A DNA stretch of 64,000 bases from Acidovorax sp. sif1233 (GTDB lineage: Bacteria > Pseudomonadota > Gammaproteobacteria > Burkholderiales > Burkholderiaceae_C), in NCBI RefSeq assembly GCF_019218755.1, contig NZ_JAHUWZ010000007.1, forward strand, positions 62,001 to 126,000, in the 5' to 3' direction. Positions 34,764 to 43,700 of this stretch are shown here, piece after piece. The position numbers and the translations under genes are program-made. A model generated the notes under the pieces. The model worked only from the letters and a program-made list of their open reading frames with translations. It was not told the origin of the DNA and did no database searches. The first letter of the stretch is position 1. Each line of letters begins with the position of its first letter.

Positions 34764-35318
34764 ATGAAGCATTCAGACGACATCGTGAACCTCTTTCAGC
34801 AGTTCGGCGCCAAGGCGGACCCCTACCATGAGCTGGCCCGCCAGCAGGAGCACAAGCTCTCCAGGGAGCGCTGGCCCCTGGTGTCGGCCGTCCGGGACGC
34901 CGTCGCCGATGACGTTCCTTCCGTAGACCGCCGCGCCGGCGCCCCCGGCGCCCCGACGCCCCAGGCGGCCTTCGCGCTCGCGCCGGCTTCGGCACGGCCC
35001 GTCCCCGCGGGCTGGGCGCAACCCGCCGCGCGGCCTGCGGCCGAGGTTCCTCCGCCCGTGGTGGCGCCCACGCCCATGCCTGCGCCTATGACCCCGGCGG
35101 ACCGCGTGCCACCGTCGGCCGCGCTGGCCGCCCGTTCGCCCCTGGCCGGCCTGGCCGGCCTGCGCACCGCGGCGGCCCCTTCCCCTTCCGATGCGGCGGC
35201 GGTGCAACCCGGTTCGCTGCCCGCCGATCTGCCGTCGGTGTTTGCGCGCCTGGCGGGCGCGGGCGACACCCCGGCCCGGCCCGCAGCGGCCTGGCAGCCT
35301 CGCAAGGGCCACCCATGA
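34764..35318 (+). CDS. bcsP: BcsR-domain, proline-rich cellulose biosynthesis protein (BcsP-like)
   Basis: A 184-residue protein. The first 45 residues (DDIVNLFQQFGAKADPYHEL, then RERWPLVSAV) match the small BcsR domain that regulates cellulose synthase with BcsQ. The remainder is an Ala/Pro-rich low-complexity tail. This layout corresponds to BcsP of betaproteobacterial bcs operons. Its stop overlaps the bcsQ start (ATGA), indicating coupled translation. The Pro-rich part is probably disordered. Confidence 0.75.
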   Translation: MKHSDDIVNLFQQFGAKADPYHELARQQEHKLSRERWPLVSAVRDAVADDVPSVDRRAGAPGAPTPQAAFALAPASARPVPAGWAQPAARPAAEVPPPVVAPTPMPAPMTPADRVPPSAALAARSPLAGLAGLRTAAAPSPSDAAAVQPGSLPADLPSVFARLAGAGDTPARPAAAWQPRKGHP

Positions 35319-36097
35319 AAGTGATTGCCATCGTTTCTGCCAAGGGCGGCGTGGGCAAGACGACACTGACCGCGAACCTGGCCACCGCGCTGGAGCGCCA
35401 GGGCGTGGCGACCTTGCTGGTGGTGGACATGGACCCTCAGAATGCGCTGGGCCTGCACTTCGGGGCCGATCCCCGCTCCCTCGCGGGCGTGTCCCGGGCC
35501 AGCCTGGCGGGCGAAGGCTGGGCCTCCGTCTGCGTGGAAAGCCCCTCGGGGGTGCATGTGCTGCCCTATGGGGTGGTGAACGAGGCCGACCGCGTGGCCT
35601 TCGAGCGGCATCTGGATGCGCATCCGCACTGGCTGGCACAGCAGCTGGAGAGCCTGGAACTGCCGCAGGACGCGGTCGTGCTGATCGACACGCCGCCCGG
35701 CCCCTCCGTCTACATGCAGCAGGCGCTGGCGGCGGCCCAGGTGGTCGTCGTGGTCAGCCTGCCCGACGCGGCATCGTATGCCTCGCTCGCCCTGATGCAG
35801 CGCCTGGTGCACACGTACTGCACGCCGCGCCCCGACTTTTCCGAAACGCTCTATGTGCTCAACCAGGCCGACGGCGCGCGCCAGCTGTCCAAGGACATCA
35901 CGCGCGTCATGCAGGACAACCTGGGCGAGCGGCTGGTGGGCGTGATCCACGAGGACCAGGCCGTGCGCGAAGCGCTGGCCTACGACCAGAGCGTGCTGGA
36001 GTACGACGCACAGGGCCAGGCGGCCGATGATCTGCGCGCCTGCGCGCGCGTCCTGGCGCAGCGCCTGCGCCTGCCGCTGGCGGGGGCCGCGCGATGA
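35315..36097 (+). CDS. bcsQ: cellulose biosynthesis ATPase BcsQ (MinD/ParA-like)
   Basis: A 260-residue ParA/MinD-type P-loop ATPase beginning MKVIAIVSAKGGVGKTTLTA, with the deviant Walker A KGGVGKTT, DMDPQNALGLHF and VLIDTPPGP. In E. coli BcsQ localises the cellulose machine to the pole and is needed for secretion together with BcsR. ATGA overlaps link it both to bcsP before and to bcsA after. Confidence 0.93.
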   Translation: MKVIAIVSAKGGVGKTTLTANLATALERQGVATLLVVDMDPQNALGLHFGADPRSLAGVSRASLAGEGWASVCVESPSGVHVLPYGVVNEADRVAFERHLDAHPHWLAQQLESLELPQDAVVLIDTPPGPSVYMQQALAAAQVVVVVSLPDAASYASLALMQRLVHTYCTPRPDFSETLYVLNQADGARQLSKDITRVMQDNLGERLVGVIHEDQAVREALAYDQSVLEYDAQGQAADDLRACARVLAQRLRLPLAGAAR

Positions 36098-38280
36098 GCG
36101 TCGACCAGCGTCCCCGGGCCGACGAAGTCGCCGACGCCGACTCCCACAGCCCCCAGGCCCGCTGGCGCACCGTGGTGCATGCCATCACCGGGTGGAACCT
36201 GTGGCAGCACCCCGTGGTGCGTGTCGCGGCGGTGGTGTTCAGCGCCCTCCTGATGGGGCTGGTCATCAGCGTGCCGCTCGACCTCCAGGGCCAGATCCTC
36301 TTTTCCGTGGGCTCGTTCGGTGCCGCCCTGCTGCTGAGCAAGACGCCCGGCCGCCTGTCCACGCTGGCCATGATCGTGCTGTCGATCTCGGCGTCGTCGC
36401 GCTACATCTACTGGCGCTTCACGGACACCATCGGGTTCACCAACCTGCTGGATGCGGCTTTCGGGTACGGCCTGGTGCTGGCGGAGCTGTATGCGTTCGC
36501 GGTGCTGCTCATCGGCTACTTCCAGACGGCGTGGCCGCTGCAACGTCGCCCGGTTCCCATGCCCCAGGACATCAGCACCTGGCCCAGCGTGGACGTGTTC
36601 ATCCCTTCGTACAACGAGCCGCTCGAAGTGGTGCGCCAGACCGTGTTCTCGGCCATGAGCCTGGACTGGCCGGCCGACCGGCTTCACGTGTACGTGCTCG
36701 ACGACGGCCGCCGCCCCGAGTTCCGCGAATTCTGCGAAGAGCTGGGCGTGGGCTACCTGATCCGCGACAACAACCACCATGCCAAGGCCGGGAACATCAA
36801 CGCGGCGCTGAAGGTCACGCACTCCGAATACATCGCCATCTTCGACTGCGACCACATTCCCACGCGCTCGTTCCTGCAGATCTGCATGGGCTGGTTCTTC
36901 AAGGACACCAACCTGGTGATGCTGCAGACGCCGCACGTGTTCTTCTCGCCGGACCCGTTCGAGCGCAACCTGGACACGTTCCACCGCATGCCCAACGAGG
37001 GCGAACTGTTCTACGGCATCGTGCAGGACGGCAATGACCTGTGGAATGCCTCGTTCTTCTGCGGTTCCTGCGCCATCATCCGCCGCAAGGAGCTGCTGGA
37101 AGTGGGTGGCATCGCGGTGGAAACCGTGACCGAGGACGCGCACACCGCGCTCAAGCTCAGCCGCCTGGGCTACAACACGGCCTACCTCGAGGTGCCCCAG
37201 GCCGCGGGCCTGGCCACCGAGAGCCTGTCCGGCCACGTGGGCCAGCGCATCCGCTGGGCACGCGGCATGGCGCAGATCGCGCGCACCGACAATCCGCTGT
37301 TCGGCAAGGGCCTCAAGTTCGGGCAGCGCCTGTGCTACCTGAACGCGATGCTGCACTTCTTCTACGGCCTGCCGCGCCTGGTTTTCCTGACGGCGCCGCT
37401 GGCCTACCTGTTCTTTGGCGCGCACGTGTTCCAGGCCACCGCCCTGATGATCACCGCCTATGCGCTGCCCCACCTGGCCCACGCCAGCGTGACCAACTCC
37501 CGCATCCAGGGGCGCTTTCGCCATTCGTTCTGGAACGAGGTGTACGAATCGGTGCTGGCCTGGTACATCATGCGCCCGGTGCTGGTGGCGTTCATCAACC
37601 CCAAGCTGGGCAAGTTCAACGTGACGGCCAAGGGCGGGGTGATCGAGAAGGCCTATTTCGACTGGACCATCGCACGGCCCTACGTGGTGCTGCTCCTCAT
37701 CAATCTCGTCGGGTTCGCGGTGGGAATCTGGAAGCTGTTCTCGTCGGCGGGCGATGAAACCACGACGCTGGTCATCAACATGGTCTGGACCACCTACAAC
37801 GTCATCCTGCTGGGCGCCAGCGTCGCGGTGGCCAGCGAGACCCGCCAGATCCGGGGCACGCCGCGCGTGGCCGCCTCCCTGCCCGCCGTGATCCGCTTCG
37901 ACAACGGGCGCACGCTGGTGTGCAAGACCGAAGACTTTTCCCAGCACGGGCTGGGCCTGTCCGTGCCCCCGGACAGCGACATTCCCATGGGCAGCCGCCT
38001 TTCGGTGTCGCTGTTCCGGTCGGACGAAGAAGGTGTCTTTCCCGCGGTCGTCACGTTCAGCGGCAAGGGCCGCCTGGGCGTGAAGTTCGACAACCTCAGC
38101 CTGCACCAGCAGGCCGAGCTGGCGTCGCTGACCTTCGCGCGGGCCGATGCGTGGATCACCAGCTGGGGCACCGGCCAGCGCGACAAGCCACTGCGCTCGC
38201 TCCGAAGCGTGATCGTGATCGGGCTGCGCGGCATGGGGCAGCTGACCGTCTCGGCCGTCAAGTCCCTGAAACCCCGCTGA
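36094..38280 (+). CDS. bcsA: cellulose synthase catalytic subunit BcsA
   Basis: A 728-residue inner-membrane glycosyltransferase that polymerises UDP-glucose into beta-1,4-glucan and extrudes it. Family 2 motifs are complete: VFIPSYNEPLEVV, IFDCDHIPTRSF (DxD, about 251-253), VTEDAHTALK (TED, about 347-349) and GQRIRWARG (QxxRW, 384-388). A C-terminal PilZ domain carries the c-di-GMP-binding RQIRGTPR (about 585-592) and DFSQHGLGL, so allosteric activation by c-di-GMP is expected. Eight or so membrane helices surround the catalytic domain. It overlaps bcsQ by ATGA. Confidence 0.97.
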   Translation: MSVDQRPRADEVADADSHSPQARWRTVVHAITGWNLWQHPVVRVAAVVFSALLMGLVISVPLDLQGQILFSVGSFGAALLLSKTPGRLSTLAMIVLSISASSRYIYWRFTDTIGFTNLLDAAFGYGLVLAELYAFAVLLIGYFQTAWPLQRRPVPMPQDISTWPSVDVFIPSYNEPLEVVRQTVFSAMSLDWPADRLHVYVLDDGRRPEFREFCEELGVGYLIRDNNHHAKAGNINAALKVTHSEYIAIFDCDHIPTRSFLQICMGWFFKDTNLVMLQTPHVFFSPDPFERNLDTFHRMPNEGELFYGIVQDGNDLWNASFFCGSCAIIRRKELLEVGGIAVETVTEDAHTALKLSRLGYNTAYLEVPQAAGLATESLSGHVGQRIRWARGMAQIARTDNPLFGKGLKFGQRLCYLNAMLHFFYGLPRLVFLTAPLAYLFFGAHVFQATALMITAYALPHLAHASVTNSRIQGRFRHSFWNEVYESVLAWYIMRPVLVAFINPKLGKFNVTAKGGVIEKAYFDWTIARPYVVLLLINLVGFAVGIWKLFSSAGDETTTLVINMVWTTYNVILLGASVAVASETRQIRGTPRVAASLPAVIRFDNGRTLVCKTEDFSQHGLGLSVPPDSDIPMGSRLSVSLFRSDEEGVFPAVVTFSGKGRLGVKFDNLSLHQQAELASLTFARADAWITSWGTGQRDKPLRSLRSVIVIGLRGMGQLTVSAVKSLKPR

Positions 38281-38329
38281 GAACACCGACACGTTCCAAG
38301 CCTTTCCCTGTTTCCAAAGACTCCACACC

Positions 38330-40648
38330 ATGATTTCCAAAAGACATCCGACAGCGCGGCTGCCGCGCAAGCGCATGCTGCCTGCCATGCTGGCCTTGGT
38401 ACTGGCAGGGACGGCCGTGCCGGTTTCGCAGCTCTCCGCCGCCCCCGCGCCCGTGGCGGCCGGCGTGGACGCGGCGGCGGCGGCACCGCAGTCCGACGGC
38501 GTGCGCGTGCACCGCACCAGCTTCAAGGACCTGGGCGCCCTTTTTCCCCTGCAACTGCGGGGCGTGGACGGCACCAGCGGCGTGGCCTTCAGCGTGCGCG
38601 GCGACGAGGTGGTCACCGGCGCCCGGCTGAAGCTGAACTACTCGTACTCGCCCGCCCTGCTCACCAACCTGTCCCACATCAAGGTGCTGGTGAACGAGCA
38701 GGTGGCCGCGACGATTCCGGTGAACACGCAGCAGGCGGGCGAGAACCTGCAGCGCGAGATCACCATCCCGCCGCGCCTCATCACCGAGTTCAACCGGCTG
38801 AACCTGCAGCTCATCGGCCACTACACCATGGAGTGCGAGGACCCGCTGCACTCCAGCCTGTGGGCCAACATCGGCAACGACAGCGTGCTGGAGCTCACCG
38901 TCGCGCCGGTGGCGCAGACGAACGATCTGGCGCTGCTGCCCCAGCCGTTCTTCGACCGCCGGGACGTGCGGCCGCTGGACCTGCCCATCGTGTTCAACGC
39001 GGCGCCCAACGCGGGCATGCTGCAGGCCGCGGGAACCATGTCTTCCTGGTTCGGCGCGCTGGCGGGTTTCCGGGGCGCGAAGTTCCCCTCCTTCATTGGC
39101 GAACTGCCACCGCGCGGCAATGCCGTCGTGATGGTGGCCGGCCGGGGCCAGGCCCCGGCGGGTCTGGCGCTGCCCGAAATCCAGGGCCCCACGGTGGCGG
39201 TGGTCAGCCACCCGGCCGACCGCAACGGCAAGCTGCTGCTGGTCATGGGGCGTGACGAGGCTGAGCTGGCCGTGGCCGCCAAGGCGCTGGCCATCGGCTC
39301 CTCGGCACTGTCCGGCCCGCTGGCGCGGATCACCGAGGTCACGGAACTCAAGCCCCGCAAGCCCTACGACGCGCCCAACTGGCTGGCCAACGACCGTCCG
39401 GTGAAGTTTGGCGAGCTGGTCGAAGCCCAGGCGCTCAACGTGTCCGGTTATTCGCCCGACCTGATCCGCGTGAACTTCTTCCTGCCGCCCGACCTGTTCG
39501 CGTGGCGCCAGAAGGGCATCCCGGTGGACCTGCGCTACCGCTATACGCCGCGCCCCAACGCGGACAAGTCCACGCTCAATATCAACGTGAACCAGCAGTT
39601 CCTGCGGTCCCTTCCGCTGCATGCGGTGAACCATGAGGAGTCGGGCGCGCTCGACCGCCTGTTGACGACGGTGATGCCCAAGGGCGAGATGGCGCCGGAG
39701 CGCGAGAGCTTCCACATCCCGCTGTTCAAGCTGCCAGCCCAGTCGCAGCTGCAGATGCACTACTACTACGACGTGGTCAAGCAGGGCGCGTGCAAGGACG
39801 TGCCGCTGGACAACGTGCGCGGCTCGGTGGAGGCCGATTCGACCATCGACATCTCCGGCTTCCCGCATTTCATCGCGATGCCCGACCTGGCCGCCTTCGG
39901 CAATGCCGGGTTCCCGTTCACCCGCATGGCCGATCTCTCGGAGTCCGCCGTGGTCATGCCGGACAAGCCGGGGGTGCAGGAGTACACGGCCTACCTGGGG
40001 CTGATGGGCGTCATGGGGCGCGTGACGGGGTACCCCGCTCTGGGCGTGACCGTGGCGCAGGCCCAGCAGGTGGACAGGCTCGCCGACAAGGACCTGCTGG
40101 TCATTGCCTCCGGCGGCAACCAGCCCTTGCTCAAGCAGTGGGCCAGCGCCATCCCCGCGGCCTTGCAGGGCGATGCGAAGAGCTTCCAGATGTCGGACTT
40201 CGCCAACCGCCTGCTGCGCTGGTGGGGTTTTGGCCAGGAGTCCAGCGTGCACGCGCGGCGCAACCAGGTCGCGTTCTCCAGCAACAGCACCGATGCGCTG
40301 GTGGCTGGTTTTGAATCGCCCCTGCGCAGCGGCCGCAGCGTGGTGCTCGTGGCCAGCAACCAGCCCGCGGGGCTGGGGCAGGTGATGGATGCCCTGCTGG
40401 ACGCCGAATTGCTCAAGCACGTGCAGGGCAGCACCACGGTGATCCGCGGCAAGCAGGTGGACAGCCTGGTCGCCGAGAAAAACTACCATGTGGGCCAGCT
40501 GGGCCCCCTGCTGTACGCGCAGTGGTTTCTTTCGCGCAACCCGCTGCTGCTGATCCTGCTGGGCGTGTCGGCGGCGGTGCTGATTGCGATCATCATGTAC
40601 CTGTCGCTCAGGGCGCGCGCACGGGCGCGGCTCAAGCAAAAAGGTTGA
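38330..40648 (+). CDS. bcsB: cellulose synthase periplasmic subunit BcsB
   Basis: A 772-residue protein with an N-terminal signal region (KRMLPAMLALVLAGTAVPVS) and a large periplasmic part with the BcsB carbohydrate-binding and flavodoxin-like repeats (VRVHRTSFKDLGALFPLQLR, GVAFSVRGDEVVTGARLKLN). A C-terminal membrane anchor (LLLILLGVSAAVLIAIIMYL) contacts BcsA. BcsB guides the glucan through the periplasm and is essential for BcsA activity. It lies 49 bp after bcsA. Confidence 0.95.
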   Translation: MISKRHPTARLPRKRMLPAMLALVLAGTAVPVSQLSAAPAPVAAGVDAAAAAPQSDGVRVHRTSFKDLGALFPLQLRGVDGTSGVAFSVRGDEVVTGARLKLNYSYSPALLTNLSHIKVLVNEQVAATIPVNTQQAGENLQREITIPPRLITEFNRLNLQLIGHYTMECEDPLHSSLWANIGNDSVLELTVAPVAQTNDLALLPQPFFDRRDVRPLDLPIVFNAAPNAGMLQAAGTMSSWFGALAGFRGAKFPSFIGELPPRGNAVVMVAGRGQAPAGLALPEIQGPTVAVVSHPADRNGKLLLVMGRDEAELAVAAKALAIGSSALSGPLARITEVTELKPRKPYDAPNWLANDRPVKFGELVEAQALNVSGYSPDLIRVNFFLPPDLFAWRQKGIPVDLRYRYTPRPNADKSTLNINVNQQFLRSLPLHAVNHEESGALDRLLTTVMPKGEMAPERESFHIPLFKLPAQSQLQMHYYYDVVKQGACKDVPLDNVRGSVEADSTIDISGFPHFIAMPDLAAFGNAGFPFTRMADLSESAVVMPDKPGVQEYTAYLGLMGVMGRVTGYPALGVTVAQAQQVDRLADKDLLVIASGGNQPLLKQWASAIPAALQGDAKSFQMSDFANRLLRWWGFGQESSVHARRNQVAFSSNSTDALVAGFESPLRSGRSVVLVASNQPAGLGQVMDALLDAELLKHVQGSTTVIRGKQVDSLVAEKNYHVGQLGPLLYAQWFLSRNPLLLILLGVSAAVLIAIIMYLSLRARARARLKQKG

Positions 40649-40738
40649 GGCAAGGCGAAGCACGCCCGGTATTTTCTGAATCACGCAACACAGTCCCGGC
40701 ACCTCGGTGGCCGGGAACCTCGCAGGGAGAAGGAAGGC

Positions 40739-43700
40739 ATGTCCTCCAAACGTCGTCGTCACCACACACTGGCCATGGGGCTGCTGGCCTCGCTGATGGC
40801 GCCCGCCGCGGCCTGGGCGCAGACCGGGGCGGAGCAGACCCTGCTGGACCAGGGACAGTACTGGCAGGAGCGCGGTGACACCGAGCGGGCGGGCGAGGCA
40901 TGGCAGAAGCTGCTGCGCATCAACCCGCAGAATGCCCAGGCGCTGTACGGGATGGCGCTGGTGGAGCTCAATGCCCAGCGCCCCGAGGGCGCGCAGCGCT
41001 ACCTGAACCAGCTGCAGGCGGCGCACCCGCGCAGCCCCCTGGTGAGCCGGCTGCAGGAGTCCATCCGCACGGGGCGCAGCGCGCCGCAGATCGAAACCGC
41101 GCGCCAGCAGGCCCGCAGCGGCCAGGCCAGCCAGGCGCTGAGCACCTACCAGGCGGCGCTGGGAGACCGCGCCCCCACCGGGCCGCTGGCCCTGGAGTAC
41201 TACCAGACCCTGGGCGCCACGGCGGGCGGCTGGGACGAAGCCCGCCGCGGCCTGAGCCGCCTGGCGCAGGAGTCGCCCGAGGATCCGCAGATCGCGCTGG
41301 CCCTAGCGCAGCACCTGACCTACCGCGAGTCCACGCGCCGCGACGGCATCGCCCAGCTGGCGCGGCTGGCGGGGCGTCCCGACGTGGGCAAGGCTGCCAC
41401 GGAAAGCTGGCGCAAGGCGCTGGCCTGGACAGGCAATCGCTCGGCCGACATCCCGCTGTACCAGGAGTTCCTGCGCGCCAATCCTGGCGACACGGCGGTG
41501 CAGACACGCCTGGTGCAGGCGCAGAACCTGCAAAAGCAGTCCCAGGCCGCTCCCGGCCGCACGGCCGATCCGCTGCGCCAGCGCACCACGGCAGGATTCC
41601 AGGCCCTGGACGACGGCGAACTGGACGCGGCGGAGGCCGCCTTCCTGAACGTGCTCGAATCGCGCCCCAGCGATGGCGACGCCCTGGGCGGCCTGGGCAT
41701 CCTGCGGCTGCGCCAGGAGCGGTTTGCCGAGGCGCGGGGGCTGCTGGAGCGCGCCTCGCGCGCCGGATCGGCCAGCCGCTGGAAGCAGGCCCTGGACAGC
41801 GCCACCTACTGGAGCCTGGTGGAGCAGGCCACCACGGAACGCGAACGCGGCGACACGGCGGCGGCCCGGCGTTCGCTGGAACAGGCCGTGCGGCTCAATC
41901 CCGCCGAGGTGACGGCGGAGAGCGATCTGGCGGACCTGCTGGTCGAAGACGGCCAATACGACGCGGCGGAGGCGGCCTACCGGCGCGTGCTGGCGCGCCA
42001 GGCCGACAACCCCGACGCGGTGCGCGGCCTGGTGGGCGTGCTGGCGCAGAACAACAAGGCCGCCGAAGCGCTGGCGCTCGTCGAGAAACTGTCCCCCTCG
42101 CAGCAGGAAAAAGTGGGCGCCCTGGGGCGCCTGCGCGCCGCGCAGGCCCTGGGCCAGGCGCGCGCCGCCACGGAGCGCGGCGATGTCGCGGCTGCCCGCG
42201 CCGCGCTGGAAGACGCGCTGCTGAACGACCCGGCCAGCCCCTGGGTGCGGCTGGACCTCGCGCGCCTGTACCTGCGCATGGGCGCGGTGGCCGAGGCCCG
42301 CGGCGTGATGGACGGGCTGCTGCTGTCCAACCCCAACATGCCCGAGGCGCTGTACGCGGGCGCCCTGCTGGCCTCCGAGGCCGGTGACTGGCCGGGTGCG
42401 CTGGCCCTCCTGGACCGCATTCCCGAAAAGCACCGCACCCGGGACATCGCCGCGCTGCAAAAGCGCGTGTGGGTGCATGTGCAGGCCTCGGCGGCGTCGG
42501 CGCTGGCGGCGCAAGGCCGGCAGTCCGAGGCGCTGGCCGCCCTGGCGCAGGCGGAGTCCTTTGCCACGCAAGATCCCGAGCTGCTGGGGGCCATGGCCCT
42601 GGCCTACGCGGACGCGGGCGAGCCGCAGCGCGCCCTGGGCATGGTGCGCCAGGTGCTGGCACGCACCGCCCGGCCCGACGTGGGCCTGCGCCTGCAGTAC
42701 GCGGCGACCCTGCTCAAGACCCAGCAGGACGTGGAACTGGCGGGCATCCTGCGGCAGTTGCAGACCGCCCCCATGAACGACCGCGAGCGCAAGAGCTTCA
42801 GCGACATCCGCCGGGCCTACATCGTGCGCCAGGCCGAGGGCCTGCGCGAAGCGGGCGACCTGGTCGCCGCCTACGACACGCTCGCCCCCCTGCTGGCCGA
42901 GCAGCCCGACGAACCCCTGGCCATGGCGGCGCTGGCCCGCATGTACGCGGCCAACAACGACTATGCCCAGGCGCAGGCGCTGTATGCGCGGCTGCTGGAA
43001 AAGTCGCCCAATGATGTGTCCCTGCTCCTGCAGACCGCGGCCATGGCCACCGGCGCCAAGGACTACGGCTACGCGGAGTCGCTGCTGTCCGTGGCGCTGG
43101 CGCGCGCACCCCGCGATCCCGAGGTGCTGACCGCCACCGGGCGGCTGTACCGCGCGCAAGGCAAGAACTCCAAGGCCACCGAGTTCTTCACGGCGGCCGT
43201 TGCGGCCGAAAACGCGCAGCGCGATGCCGTGCTGGCCGCCAGTGGCGTGCCGGCGGGTCCGGCGCGCTCCGGGAATCCATTCGCCCAGCGCGCCGGGCAG
43301 CAGTTCCAGCGTGCCGGTGGTGGGCTGTCGGTGCCGGGCGCCGCCACGACGGCAGTGCGCTCGCCGGTGGGCTACACCCCCCAGCAGTACGCCCCGCAGC
43401 CCGTGGCGCGCAGCAATGCGCCCGCAGGCCTGTACATTCCGGATCCGGCGGGGGCCAGCCGCTTTGGCACGGCGCCACAGGCCTACGCCCCGGCCGCCCC
43501 CATGACGCCCGCCAGCTACTACCCCGAGGCCGCCAGCCCGGCCGCGGTGGCCGATGTGGCTGCATCCGCAGGCACCGCGCGTCGCGCCACGGCGGCACGC
43601 GGCGCGGCGCCACAGGCCCCCGTCCAGCGGTCGTCCGCCGCCGCGCCCGCGGCACCGGCCGTGGCGCCCGCGTACGCTGCTCCGTCCGCCTCCCAGGTGC